A program made the position numbers and the translations under genes. From NCBI GenBank assembly GCA_002497985.1, contig DAFQ01000001.1:8600-61721 (forward strand): a stretch of DNA of 53,122 bases, written 5' to 3'. Origin of the DNA: Euryarchaeota archaeon UBA4. GTDB taxonomy: Archaea > Thermoplasmatota > Poseidoniia > Poseidoniales > Thalassarchaeaceae. The notes under the pieces are model-generated. The model ran no database searches and had not been told where the DNA came from. It saw only the letters and a program-made list of their open reading frames with translations. Positions 1-10,400 of this stretch are shown here, piece after piece (within the stretch, counting starts at the first letter, position 1; every line of letters begins with the position of its first letter).

Positions 1-56
1 CCCTTCAGAAGGCCAACGGAGCCAAGCAGACGCCTCTTCAGCCCGTCCAGCGCCAT
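1..56 (-). CDS. Possible 5' end of a minus-strand gene cut by the window edge
   Basis: Reading leftward from an ATG at 56, the frame stays open to the window edge and encodes MALDGLKRRLLGSV followed by GLLKG. A short amphipathic start of this kind resembles the N-terminal helix of SRP-family GTPases (Ffh/FtsY), but 18 residues are too few to identify it. It would be divergent from the membrane protein at 118. Whether it is real depends on sequence outside the window. Confidence 0.3.
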   Translation of the reverse strand, partial: MALDGLKRRLLGSVGLLK

Positions 57-117
57 GCTATCGGGTTCACATCGGGTGGTTTGAACGTTATCTGAGGCAG
101 ATGCCCTCAAATGGCGG

Positions 118-924
118 GTGCCATGCCATAACATGGTCGCAGGACTCTGGCAAACCCAAGCCGCATTCGCCATTGGCCTGCTAGGCGTATTCATTGGCTG
201 GAGGGGCTCAATCGCCAAGATGACCGGCTTTTTCGATTTAGCAGGCTCAGTCAGATACCTGCTGTATGGAATCGTCTCCGGGATGATTCTAGCTTCGGCG
301 GTTGACAGGCTGATACTGGCAGGAATAGTCGAGAGCTCGCTAAACATAGCGTCCGCAAGCGTACTCGCGCTGCTCATCGCATTTGCTGAGTCCGCTCTGG
401 TAATGTTCCTAATGGGGAGGCCGAGAAACGTAGCATTGCGCACATCTCCCCCATTTGGATGGACCCTAGGCCTAGGGATCGGCGCCATGCAAGCCTCAGT
501 CCTTGCTTGGAGGCTATTTGGCGAGGAGTTGGCAAACTCGGATTACTCCGGCTTCTCAGTGATCTCCGTGGCGATAGCATTGGCCATAGCAGCCGCTTCA
601 TGCACTGGCCACGCCATTCCAGCTGCATTCCAAGGATCGATGATCCTCGAATCCAAGAGATTCTCCCCATTCTTGCTAGCGGCGCTGGGTCGCGCATTTC
701 TGACTATGTCCCTTGTCCTGTCCTTGTATATGCCCCTCATACTCATAGCACCACTGGTTGCAGTGGCCGCCTTCTGGTCACCTGCACACAACCACTGGCT
801 CCCATCCGGACTCACTCCAGCGGCAAGGCAGGTATTCAGGCGGACAACCAGGCAATCCGAGAGGCACAGGGCGGCATCCGAGTCCAGAACAAGGGGCTCA
901 CCTGTAAACGATGAGAGTGAATAG
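118..924 (+). CDS. Multi-pass membrane protein of unknown function
   Basis: I do not recognise a family. The 268-residue product has about six or seven hydrophobic segments (near residues 15-25, 45-70, 80-97, 115-130, 147-170 and 183-215). A hydrophilic, Arg/Ser-rich cytosolic-type tail follows from about residue 225. The longest frame starts with GTG at 118; an in-frame ATG lies at 133. A TTAT element at 88-91 sits about 28 nt before the GTG, which would suit a leaderless GTG start, so I keep it with moderate certainty. The gene ends 81 nt before trkA, which has its own promoter, so the two need not be co-transcribed. Confidence 0.6.
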   Translation: MPCHNMVAGLWQTQAAFAIGLLGVFIGWRGSIAKMTGFFDLAGSVRYLLYGIVSGMILASAVDRLILAGIVESSLNIASASVLALLIAFAESALVMFLMGRPRNVALRTSPPFGWTLGLGIGAMQASVLAWRLFGEELANSDYSGFSVISVAIALAIAAASCTGHAIPAAFQGSMILESKRFSPFLLAALGRAFLTMSLVLSLYMPLILIAPLVAVAAFWSPAHNHWLPSGLTPAARQVFRRTTRQSERHRAASESRTRGSPVNDESE

Positions 925-972
925 CCACCGTACCCCCTCATAGATGCATTATCGGACATACGGATGGCGCAG

Positions 973-980
973 TATTATAT
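973..980 (+). promoter_or_regulatory. TATA-like box for trkA
   Basis: TATTATAT is centred about 29 nt before the ATG at 1006, the distance expected between an archaeal TATA box and a leaderless transcript start. It lies downstream of the other in-frame ATG at 964, so it argues that the 1006 ATG is the real start. Confidence 0.55.
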
Positions 981-1005
981 TCGTGCCGCCGAGGCAACAA
1001 GACAG

Positions 1006-2424
1006 ATGAGAGTAATCATTGCTGGCGCTGGCGAGGTCGGCCGTGGTGTCGCAGCCGCCCTGAGGCAGGAAAAAAGAAGCGTGGCGCTCATTGACACTGA
1101 TCCAACAGCAATCATCGAGTCACAGTATCTTGATTGTTTACTTGTTACAGGCAGCGTTCTTTCGAGAGACTCACTGCTCAGAGCCGGGATTTCCGATGCA
1201 GAGATGATAGTGATGGCCACAAATGACGATATGGTCAACCTCCTAGCATGCTCATTCGCGAAAAAGGTCTACAGTGAGCAGATAGGGGACCGGAACGCCA
1301 GCGGGCTAAAGGCGATAGCCAGGATTAGGAACCCGAACATGGAGGATCCAGTTAGAGGCGCAGGACCAATCAACAATTGGTCCCGTGCTGACCACATCGT
1401 TTGTGCCTCGGACGAGATAGTCGAGCAGCTGGCAGCAGGACTTCTGGCCCCCTCGATCGATGAGATTCTACCTTTGGGGGACTCATCTTGGATAGTGGCC
1501 ACAGAGGTGACCACTTCTTCCGCACTAATAGGAACAAAGACAGGCGAGGTAGGCGACATTTTCAGGGGAATGCCATCGGTTTACGCAATTAGCCCAAACG
1601 GGGATTCGGGAAGGCTATCGAATGGCGACGAGGTAATACAGCCGGGCGATACACTGGTTTTCGTCTCAAACTCGACAGACCAGTTCGCGCAAGTGACAAG
1701 AGGAGTTGGGAAATCAGATCCAGACCTGAAGGAAAGGGCGCAGATAGCCGTATTCGGAGCAAGCCAGTTCGGAATGAGGCTAACTAGCTACTACCTCTCA
1801 AGAGGGCACAATGTGGTGGTCATAGAACCGGATCTAGACACTGCGAACGAACTTGTCGGGTCTTCTATTGGTAATAGCAAGAGGTTAGACGTAATACACG
1901 GGGACCCTCAGGACGAGGAATTGCTGAAAGAACTTGGAATAGACACCCATGACATCGCCGTAGCCGCATTGAATGATGACAATCTAAACATCGCCATTTC
2001 GATGAGGGCCAAAGACAAGGGAGTGCAAAGGACCGGACTCGTCCTCAAAGACAGGGCACTCGTTGAGGCGGTGCAGAGGATAGGTTCAATCAAACCAGTC
2101 AGTAGAAGGCAGGTTACAGTAACCTCAATTCTAAAATCGATTCACATGAACGTACCCGGCACATTCCAGGTCATCCCCACAGTTCCTGAAGTGATATCCA
2201 TTTCCGCAGAGGTTAGGTCCGACCACAACTTCGTCGATAAAGAAGTACCGAAAATTGAATCCAAGCTAGGCGTCCGAGTTGCAATGGTGGACAGGGTGGA
2301 TGAACACGGAGTGACCAATATCGTAGATCCGGCCACTATTGAGACGATCAAAGCCGGCGACAGGATATACCTTCTGCTTCCCAAGGAGGACCTGAAGAAG
2401 CTAGAGAAAGCTCTCGGGAGTTGA
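1006..2424 (+). CDS. trkA: Trk potassium uptake regulatory subunit TrkA
   Basis: Cytosolic NAD(H)-binding ring protein that gates the TrkH potassium channel. The 472-residue product has two tandem RCK units. The first opens at residue 1 with a Rossmann glycine motif (GAGEVG) and has an acidic strand end (LIDTD). The second opens near residue 246 (VFGASQFG) and also has an acidic strand end (VVIEPD). Each Rossmann half is followed by a TrkA_C-type domain (regions ending near 225 and 470). The 1006 ATG is chosen over 964 because the Rossmann fold begins there and because of the TATA box at 973-980. The stop is immediately followed by trkH, so the pair forms one transport operon. Confidence 0.93.
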   Translation: MRVIIAGAGEVGRGVAAALRQEKRSVALIDTDPTAIIESQYLDCLLVTGSVLSRDSLLRAGISDAEMIVMATNDDMVNLLACSFAKKVYSEQIGDRNASGLKAIARIRNPNMEDPVRGAGPINNWSRADHIVCASDEIVEQLAAGLLAPSIDEILPLGDSSWIVATEVTTSSALIGTKTGEVGDIFRGMPSVYAISPNGDSGRLSNGDEVIQPGDTLVFVSNSTDQFAQVTRGVGKSDPDLKERAQIAVFGASQFGMRLTSYYLSRGHNVVVIEPDLDTANELVGSSIGNSKRLDVIHGDPQDEELLKELGIDTHDIAVAALNDDNLNIAISMRAKDKGVQRTGLVLKDRALVEAVQRIGSIKPVSRRQVTVTSILKSIHMNVPGTFQVIPTVPEVISISAEVRSDHNFVDKEVPKIESKLGVRVAMVDRVDEHGVTNIVDPATIETIKAGDRIYLLLPKEDLKKLEKALGS

Positions 2425-2426
2425 AA

Positions 2427-3995
2427 ATGCGTTGGGACGTTGTCGGGTTTGTACTCGGTTGGACTATCAGGCTAGTTGCCCTCCCACTCGTGATAGTCGC
2501 TGCCTACAGCTGCTACATGGTTGAAACCGAGGGGTACGAGTTTGCTGCTAGGACTTACCTAATACCACTGATCATCGCCGTTGCTGTCGGTCAAGGACTG
2601 GTTTCACTGGCAAAAGGCGCAGATACCGCCTCTAGGCTAAGGGACAGGGAGGCATATGCATGCGTCGCACTAGGATGGATACCCGTGGTAGTTGTAGGGG
2701 CACTGCCATATTGGCTGGGCGGAGTTTTCTACGGGCCATTCGATATGTCGGATCCCGGCGTCGGATTGTCCGACGTCCTATTGGGGGCAATCCACTCTTG
2801 GTTTGAGTCAATGTCGGGATTCACCACTACTGGTGCTACTGTGATAGATCCAGCAACAAGCCCACTTTGCCAAGCAGTAACCGAATGCATAGGATCTCAG
2901 CCCCAGAGCCTCATTCTTTGGCGCTCGGTATCACAGTGGCTGGGTGGCATGGGAGTTATTATGCTGGGACTGCTGATACTATCTCAGGCACTAGGCGGGG
3001 GAATGACCCTCGCTAGGGCCGAGTTGACTGGCCCCACTCTCTCTAGGCTAGGCCCTTCCTTGCAATGGACTGCGAGGAGGCTCTGGTCAATCTACATAGC
3101 TCTAACAGTTATTGAGATAACCCTCTTGAAATTCGTAGGGGAGATGTCCACATTCGATGCAGTGAATTACTCCCTAACCACGTTATCGTCAGGGGGATTC
3201 GGTACATCGGATGGTGGCATTATGTCATTCGACTCAGCCAGGATCGAGTCAATTGTCATGGTTTTCATGCTAATTACATGCATCAATTTCAGCCTGCTCC
3301 ACTTGGTACTCGCAGGACGCTCTCGTGAAGCACTCAAGGATGAAGAGTTCAGGGGATACATCATGATCATTCTCGTTGCATGGCTAGCCATGTCTTTCAA
3401 TCTACTACGTTCTGGGGCCGAGGGGCAAGGGATTCTCGAAACTATGAGGCACACCGCATTCCAGGCCATTTCAATATCCAGTACTGGGTACTCCTCTGCG
3501 GATTTCGCTTCGTGGCCGGTATTCAGTCAATTCGTCCTCTTGCTACTGATGATTATAGGGGCGTCCGCTGGTTCGACTGGTGGCGGGCTCAAGGTCCTCA
3601 GGATAAGGGTCGCTTTCGAACTTTCAAAGAGGGAGATTCTGAGGATCATCAGACCAAGGAAGGTCGTCGCAATAAGGCTGAACGGCGAAGTTCTGGATGA
3701 TAGGAGGATTTGGACCGTATTGGGTATGCTGAGCTCATGGACGGTTCTTGTAACGGCTTCGATGCTAGCTCTCGCACTTCTCGAACCTTCGTTGGAAATG
3801 ACTGATGTCCTCTCAATCTCAATCTCCCTTCTAGGCAATACAGGTCCGGCATTGGGCGCCTTCGGGCCCACAGCCACATGGGCCGCACTCAGCGAACCAT
3901 CAATGGTGGTGGCCAGCCTTCTGATGTGGCTCGGTAGGCTGGAGCTACTCACGGTCCTTGTTCTCCTTCACCCCAAAACATGGGGGAGCAACTAG
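2427..3995 (+). CDS. trkH: Trk potassium uptake transmembrane subunit TrkH
   Basis: Integral membrane K+ translocating subunit paired with TrkA. About 522 residues. The selectivity-filter loops typical of the TrkH/KtrB superfamily are visible: SGFTTTGATVI near residue 133, LSSGGFGTSDGG near 255, SSTGYSSADF near 352 and a glycine-rich GASAGSTGGGLK segment near 380. The ATG at 2427 is preceded by GGGAG with 6 nt spacing, which is preferable to the TTG at 2421 that overlaps the trkA stop. The 3' end overlaps the convergent rfcL gene by 4 nt. Confidence 0.93.
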   Translation: MRWDVVGFVLGWTIRLVALPLVIVAAYSCYMVETEGYEFAARTYLIPLIIAVAVGQGLVSLAKGADTASRLRDREAYACVALGWIPVVVVGALPYWLGGVFYGPFDMSDPGVGLSDVLLGAIHSWFESMSGFTTTGATVIDPATSPLCQAVTECIGSQPQSLILWRSVSQWLGGMGVIMLGLLILSQALGGGMTLARAELTGPTLSRLGPSLQWTARRLWSIYIALTVIEITLLKFVGEMSTFDAVNYSLTTLSSGGFGTSDGGIMSFDSARIESIVMVFMLITCINFSLLHLVLAGRSREALKDEEFRGYIMIILVAWLAMSFNLLRSGAEGQGILETMRHTAFQAISISSTGYSSADFASWPVFSQFVLLLLMIIGASAGSTGGGLKVLRIRVAFELSKREILRIIRPRKVVAIRLNGEVLDDRRIWTVLGMLSSWTVLVTASMLALALLEPSLEMTDVLSISISLLGNTGPALGAFGPTATWAALSEPSMVVASLLMWLGRLELLTVLVLLHPKTWGSN

Positions 3996-5491
3996 TACGA
4001 GTCCAAAGTGAACTGTGTGCCCGACTCTTCGCTAGGTGGAGGCTCCGCATCATCCAGTACAATTTCATCAATGACCGCTGCATTAGAGGACCGTTCCTCG
4101 AATAACTTGACTATCCTCTTGCCATCCCTGCTGCTTTTCGTTATTCCATGGAGTGATAGGTGGTCTTCTACTGCTAGGCCAAGCTTCACGGCAATAGAGA
4201 AGTCATCGGGATCGCCACCGAGTGACTCATCGTGGACCGCCATGAGGATGGGCCAAATCTCCTCTCGGAACGAGGACTTGCTGGTCGACATAATCTCCGA
4301 CATCTTCTCTACGACAGACTGCGACCTCCAGGCCTCACTTCCCCTCCGTAGGAAATCCGGATATCCGAGATATGGGTCAGAGGTTATCGGGTTCTGGGAG
4401 ACTGCAGATTGGGAAGTCAGGGTCGATCCCCAGTACCAAGACCTGAATGCCCTGTTAGTGAATTTCGTGGCTAGAGACCTATCTGCCATTTCCATGGCTG
4501 GGCTAATCTCCCTAAGGCTCTTTGAGTCAAACACAGACTGATTGTTCCAAGCAAACCAGGACAGCATTTGATCGGGGTCCTTGTCGCTATTCAGTAGGAC
4601 TGTATTCGCCTCCTTCCCCGTTTTGCTGGAGTAAACCTCACGCATCGCCTTGAAGACATCCACCTGGACGTCCCTAATGGCAACATTGGAAAGATCCCTG
4701 ACGTGTTCCATTGAGATATGCCCATCGCTCACCGTTGAGATGGCTTGCAAGTCTTTGACCAAAGCCCGGAGATCTCCTGGATTAGATGATAGGAGCTCCT
4801 CAAGTGCCCCGGGATCAATGGTGTATCCCTCGTGATCTAGGACCCTATGTGCAATCTTCCTCATGTCTATGTTTCCAGCCCTCTTGAAGTGAACTAGATC
4901 TGACAATGATAGCACCCTGTCCCTGTTCCTTCTCCACGAGCGTCCTGATCCCCAGAGCCTCATGGGGTCGTTACAGGTCATAATTACGGGTTGTTCCGAG
5001 ACGCTGAGGAGACGCATAAGCTCCGCCTTTCCGCCTGAGTCTCCTGCCAATACAGGACCATCGCCCTCGTTAGAAATTACCCTTTCCAAACGGTCTTCCG
5101 AGATTTCTGAGAAACCGCCTCCCAAATGATCAACTTCGTCTAGTAGTATGACGGTCCTCCCATCGCTATTGGAGCCGCCAGAGAATGCATCCAGGGAAAC
5201 ATGTTGAGATCCCCTGGTGGCCGATTTCCTAATCGCGGCAGCATTCCTCTCTTCCGATGCATTGAGCTCAATTATCATCCATCCTCGTTCCTGTGCAACG
5301 GCCTTTGCCAGTGTGGTCTTCCCAACTCCAGGGGGCCCGGAGAGGAGTATGCCTCTTTTCTTGGGCTTGCTACTCCCGTCCCACTGGTCCAACCATCTTC
5401 TGATGGACCTCATCTGACTGTCGTTCCCTTCCATTTGACGTAGGCTGGTAGGCCTGTGACGCTCGGTCCAGTCCTCGACGTCCGCGTCCAT
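3992..5491 (-). CDS. rfcL: Replication factor C large subunit (clamp loader)
   Basis: AAA+ ATPase that, with RFC small subunits, loads the PCNA clamp on primed DNA. The 499-residue protein has Walker A GPPGVGKTTLAKA near residue 50, Walker B LLDEVDH near 118 and a C-terminal collar region. The last residues, TQFTLDSY, fit a truncated PCNA-interacting motif (Q-x-x-L-x-x-Y), as is usual for archaeal RFC-L. An ATG at 5491 directly follows a strong AGGAGGT ribosome site that is sequestered in a hairpin (see 5494-5509). The gene lies 40 nt after glyS on the same strand, so the two are probably co-transcribed. Confidence 0.93.
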   Translation of the reverse strand: MDADVEDWTERHRPTSLRQMEGNDSQMRSIRRWLDQWDGSSKPKKRGILLSGPPGVGKTTLAKAVAQERGWMIIELNASEERNAAAIRKSATRGSQHVSLDAFSGGSNSDGRTVILLDEVDHLGGGFSEISEDRLERVISNEGDGPVLAGDSGGKAELMRLLSVSEQPVIMTCNDPMRLWGSGRSWRRNRDRVLSLSDLVHFKRAGNIDMRKIAHRVLDHEGYTIDPGALEELLSSNPGDLRALVKDLQAISTVSDGHISMEHVRDLSNVAIRDVQVDVFKAMREVYSSKTGKEANTVLLNSDKDPDQMLSWFAWNNQSVFDSKSLREISPAMEMADRSLATKFTNRAFRSWYWGSTLTSQSAVSQNPITSDPYLGYPDFLRRGSEAWRSQSVVEKMSEIMSTSKSSFREEIWPILMAVHDESLGGDPDDFSIAVKLGLAVEDHLSLHGITKSSRDGKRIVKLFEERSSNAAVIDEIVLDDAEPPPSEESGTQFTLDSY

Positions 5492-5493
5492 CA

Positions 5494-5509
5494 ACCTCCT
5501 TGTGGAGGT
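5494..5509 (-). promoter_or_regulatory. Hairpin enclosing the rfcL Shine-Dalgarno
   Basis: On the mRNA strand the sequence ACCUCC-ACAA-GGAGGU forms a perfect 6-bp stem with a 4-nt loop, ending 2 nt before the rfcL ATG. The 3' arm is the Shine-Dalgarno sequence and the 5' arm mimics the 16S anti-SD, so the fold would hide the ribosome site. No U-run follows, so it is not a typical terminator. Confidence 0.5.
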
Positions 5510-5531
5510 GAGGCTCCTTGAAGATTGGCCG

Positions 5532-7250
5532 TCAGAACAATCCGTTCAGAGTCCCCATGCGTAGGGAATCAATGGCTACGTCAATCGGCACTCGAATCTG
5601 CATTTGGTCATCCCTCCTGCGAATTGTCACTGTATTATCTTCCAGTGAGGAGTGATCGACTGTAATGGCCCATGGAACTCCAATTTCATCTGCCCTAGCG
5701 TACCTCCTTCCGATTGATCTGGATGTATCCAAATCCGCTCTAATTCCGGGAATTGAGTTAATTTCCGATGCTATACTTCGAGCTATTTGATCCATACCGT
5801 CCTTGTCGAAAAGGGGTAGTATGGATATGTCATAAGGGGTCACCGACTCATCTAGGGATAGGATTGTGTACTCCTCTCCCTCCTTTCCGCTTTCATCGAA
5901 TGCGTGATCGATGATATGCCAGATTATCCTGTCAATTCCAAATGCGGGCTCCACCACATGGGGGGTGAACCACTCTCCATGAACATTAACTTCCTCGTTT
6001 CTTCTATTCACCATTTCAGAAGTTATCTGTACACTGGTGCCATCCTCTAGCCCCAATTCAAAAGGCATCTCATCCGGAATGCCCTCCAATTGTGAAAGCG
6101 CCTCAGAGACCGCTGATGACTTGGACTTGAATATGGGCCCAATTACGGATCCGTTGGGAGATAGAACATCCCTCTTGACCAATACTGGATCGGGGTACTG
6201 CCTCCAACCTCTGAGGAGATTGGTTCCTGAGTGTTCTTCATGGGACTCTAGGTCGTGACACGTTCTATTCGCGATCCCGACACATTCCACCCATCCGTAC
6301 TCGCCGAAAATTTCGCAATCCCAGCAGTCCGAAGCGTAATGCGCCATTTCAGTACCAGTGTGCTGCCTAAACCTAATCTTCGTGCTGTCTATTCCGACAT
6401 TCACGAGGAATTCCCATGTCCTAGCTAGGAACCATGCTACGGTCGGGTGCCTGACAATCCCGCTATTCAGAGCGTCCGAGAAAGTAATATTGTGAATTCC
6501 TGGATGTTCTCCCTCAGGGTCAGATAACAACTCTACTGGGGAACCCCATCTACTCAAATCACCAACTGGGGGGTCCTCTGGATCAATGAAATACTCGAGT
6601 TCCGCCATGTTGAACTCTCTCAGTCTAATCATCCCCTGGCGAGGGCTAATCTCATTTCTGTAGCCCCTTCCAGTCTGCAAGGCACCGAACGGTAATTTCT
6701 GCTTGAAATGCCTGAAAAGAGATGGATACAACATGAACATGCCCTGTGCAGTCTCGGGTCTCATGTATGCTTCCCGACCACTCCTCATAGCTCCGATAGT
6801 TGTGGGGAACATCAGGTTCATCGGCCTGGCTGGACTCCAGTCATTCTCGCCACAATTTGGGCAGGTTACGTCATTTCCCGATATGACCTCATCAATTTCA
6901 GATCCAGATAGGGAATCGGGATTTGGATGCTTCTCGTCAATTAAGTGGTCACTCCTGAAAACTCCCTCGCAGGATCTGCACTCAGACATATGGTCATTGA
7001 ATTCACCGACGTGGCCACTGGCGACAAGCACCTCCTTCGGCGTGATTGAAGGGGAGTCGATCTCAACCACATCGCCTTGACTGGTCCAGTGATCCACCCA
7101 GGATTCAACCACCCTCCTCTTTATTCTAGCTCCAACAGGGCCGTAATCAATTAGACCCGAGACCCCCCCATAAATCTCGAACGAGGGGAGGACAATACCC
7201 CTCCTCCTCATCATGGATGTCAGGCGATCCAACCGGCCTTGATCTGTCAT
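5532..7250 (-). CDS. glyS: Glycyl-tRNA synthetase (archaeal/eukaryotic class II type)
   Basis: Charges tRNA-Gly in the cytosol. The 572-residue product begins with the family N-terminus (RRGIVLPSFEIYGG, GLIDYGPVG). An inserted zinc site has CRSC and CPNCGE pairs near residues 91 and 134. Class II motif 2 is in the RPETAQGMF to GRGYRNEISPRQG segment (about 169-205), and motif 3 is EPAFGIDRI near 446. A typical HGTP anticodon-binding domain ends the protein. Length and architecture are normal for archaeal GlyRS. It heads a minus-strand glyS-rfcL unit and is divergent from the large helicase gene; the roughly 170-nt spacer must hold both promoters, though I see no convincing TATA box in it. Confidence 0.95.
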   Translation of the reverse strand: MTDQGRLDRLTSMMRRRGIVLPSFEIYGGVSGLIDYGPVGARIKRRVVESWVDHWTSQGDVVEIDSPSITPKEVLVASGHVGEFNDHMSECRSCEGVFRSDHLIDEKHPNPDSLSGSEIDEVISGNDVTCPNCGENDWSPARPMNLMFPTTIGAMRSGREAYMRPETAQGMFMLYPSLFRHFKQKLPFGALQTGRGYRNEISPRQGMIRLREFNMAELEYFIDPEDPPVGDLSRWGSPVELLSDPEGEHPGIHNITFSDALNSGIVRHPTVAWFLARTWEFLVNVGIDSTKIRFRQHTGTEMAHYASDCWDCEIFGEYGWVECVGIANRTCHDLESHEEHSGTNLLRGWRQYPDPVLVKRDVLSPNGSVIGPIFKSKSSAVSEALSQLEGIPDEMPFELGLEDGTSVQITSEMVNRRNEEVNVHGEWFTPHVVEPAFGIDRIIWHIIDHAFDESGKEGEEYTILSLDESVTPYDISILPLFDKDGMDQIARSIASEINSIPGIRADLDTSRSIGRRYARADEIGVPWAITVDHSSLEDNTVTIRRRDDQMQIRVPIDVAIDSLRMGTLNGLF

Positions 7251-7420
7251 ATTCGAGTCTTCGACTCGCCCACCTAGATTTCAAGCCATCCTTGCATTCT
7301 TGCATTGGAAGGGCATACTGCATGTAATGACAATCTCCCACAGGGAACATTCACGTTTTCATCATTAGATAACATTGATGTACGTACACGAGGCCCGCCA
7401 ACCGATAGGTGCATGAAAAA

Positions 7421-10400
7421 ATGCCAATAATAGAGTACGTAGAAGACCGGATGGAGACCGAGGAACTCCTGGAAAACCTCAGTCAGCCGGTTAGGAACTG
7501 GTTCACGGATAAGTTCCCAGACTTCACTGAGCCCCAGAAGGTAGCAATCCCCAGAATTCTGAAGGGGGAACATTTGCTGCTTTGCTCACCTACTGGCTCT
7601 GGAAAAACACTCACGGCATTCTTGACAATAATCGACGATCTTGTCAGGAAGTCCCTGGATGGGTCACTTTCGGACTCGGTACAATGCGTCTACATCTCCC
7701 CAATCAAGGCACTAGCGAACGACATTCAGAAGAATCTGATAGGCCCACTAGAGGAAATTAAGGAGCGTTATCTCCCCAGTAGGGCAAAGGAAATCAAAGT
7801 GGGATTGAGAACCGGCGACACCCCTCAGAATGAGAGGGAGAAGATGCTCCGAAAACCCCCTCATATCCTAATCACAACCCCAGAATCACTCGCGCTTGGT
7901 CTAGCCTCCAAGAGATTCAGGCCAATATTGGATGAAATGAAGTGGCTAATTATCGATGAGATGCACTCATTGGTTCCAACAAAGAGGGGCACCCACCTAT
8001 CTTTGAGCATGGCCTTGATGGACTCGGTCGTTTCTTCCGAGGTTCAGAGGATAGGCATCAGTGCAACCATGGAGCCACTGGACGCAGTTGCCGAATTTCT
8101 TGTTGCCAGCGACTCGAGGGAAAGGGAAGAGGAAAAGCAGAAGGTCGCGATAGCGAAAATTTCTGGAGATAGAGAACTGGATCTGGACATCATACTCCCG
8201 ACCCCCAGATTCAGTTCAACTCCCGTGAAAGAGATTCTGGACCACAATATCGACAGAATCAAGGAATTGGTGGAGGCACATACCACAACTCTGGTTTTTG
8301 TGAATACCAGAAACATGACCGAGACATTCGTGCAGAAGCTGAAGATAGCGGGATTGGAAGGGGTCGAAGGACATCATGGTTCAATGGACAAAGCAATCAG
8401 GCTCGATGTCGAGAGACAGCTCAAGGACGGACTACTACGCTGTGTCGTATCATCGTCCAGCCTAGAAATGGGGATAGACATAGGTTCTGTTGACCTCGTC
8501 ATCCAAGTCGGCTCACCTGGATCAATTGCAACCGCCTTGCAGAGAATTGGAAGGGCCGGACACCAAGTCGACGGATTGCCCCGTGCCAGATTCCTACCAA
8601 CCTCATCACATGACCTCCTAGAGCTCGTCGCCCTGCAGACAGCAATACTCGAGGGCGAGATGGACCTGCTGAAATTTCCCGAGAATAGCCTTGATGTCCT
8701 CGCCCAGTTCCTAATCGGCCTTACAATAATCAAGGAATGGGACATAGATGACGCATACGATCTAGTCACATCTTCATGGCCCTATCGCGAGCTCCCCAAA
8801 GGGGACTACATCGAGGTTCTAGACATGCTCGACGAAGAGCGAAGACTGTGGCTAGACTGGGAGGAGGACAGATTCGGAAAGAGAGGCTTCGCCCAGATGA
8901 TCTACTACACAAACATAGGCACAATAGCACCGGACAACAACTATCTCGTATTCACTGGGGACGGTACACTAGTCGGCCAACTGTCTTCCTCATTCGTTTC
9001 TAGCCTCAGGAATGGCGACGTCTTCCTGCTGGGAGGATCAACATACAGGGTTGCGAGCATAAGGGGAACTAGAGTAAATGTCACCCCGGCTACTGGATAT
9101 CGCCCCACCATCCCGTCATGGACAGGGGAGGCAAACAGTAGGACTCATGAGTTAAGCCAAGCAGTTCTGAACTTACTCGGTCACGTTTCGATAGGCATCA
9201 GGATGGGCGAGGACTCCGAACCCCTTCTCACCAATGCCCTGGGACTAAACAGGCCAGTCGCTCTGGCGTTGAAGCAGTTCCTAGATGAGCATTCTGCCAC
9301 CACCTTCCAAGTCCCCTCTAATGATAGAATCCTAGTCGAGCAAGTAGAGGCCCCACTACCGACATACGTAGTTACTACATGCAGAGGGAGAGCATTCAAT
9401 CTGGCCCTAGGATACCTCTTCGCGGGCATCGCCACTCAGGATAACGTCATAGTTCACGAATTGTCCTTCGACGAGAACGGATTCATGGCAAAACTGAGCC
9501 ATGAAGTGGAGATATCAAAAATTCCAGAAGTTTTCAGAAACGACACCAGTGAAGAAGTACTTCAGAGGTACATGATGGACTCCCAACTATTCGCCAAGAG
9601 ATTCAGGGAAGTATCATCCAGAAGCATGCTGAATCCACGTAGGATAGGTTCCGAGGAAGTAAGCCCGAAGCAATATCAGCAGAAGGCCGAGGCAATAATG
9701 ACCAAACACAGACAGATGGAAGAATCGGTGATTATCCGTGAGGCGATGAATGAGATACTCAACGGCGATCTTGACATGAAGCAACTGAGGAACTTCATTT
9801 CCAGAATGGATAGTGAGGACGTTAGGATAGTCCATCGTAGAGTCAAGATGCCATCTCCCCTTGGAATGACGCTCTTCATGTCGGCCTTCGAGGATCTCCT
9901 GAGCCTCAGAACCCGTGCTTATCTGATCAAGGACGTCGATCCAGAGATACTCAGGAGGCTATTGGGGGCCCGATCTCTTGCAACCGACTTGGATAAGGAG
10001 AAGATAGCCGAGTACTATCAATCAAAGGTGGCCAAACCAAACGATGCGATTAGCTTACTCAGGCTCATGGATATGGGCGGGGGACTGGAGAGGGAATTGA
10101 CCAACCCACTCTACAACAGTAAACTCAGTGATATAGAGATTCCAACAATCAGGTCATGGGTCCATGAATTAGCTGAGAGGGGCCTAATAACCAAGGTCAG
10201 GAATACGAATCACGAGCAGATTGACGACAAGTGGTTCTCAATGAGGATGGCTAGTGTTCATGGGACCCTAGGGTGCCTCGCTGTTGCCGGGGCATCCGAG
10301 ATGGATGACCTAAGATCGCTATACACAGGTGGAATGACCTATGAAATTGCAGAGGGCTTCGTTGGATCAGAACCTAAGTCATGGAACCAATCTAACCTTT

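Noticed and set aside
4008..4541. Long open frame antisense to rfcL
   Set aside because: It lies entirely within rfcL, which has complete AAA+ motifs; the antisense product has no domain features. Similar long antisense frames occur opposite most genes here because of codon bias.
5494..5509. rfcL leader hairpin as a transcription terminator for glyS
   Set aside because: No U-run follows it, and archaeal terminators are mainly U-rich; the overlap with the ribosome site makes a translational role more likely.
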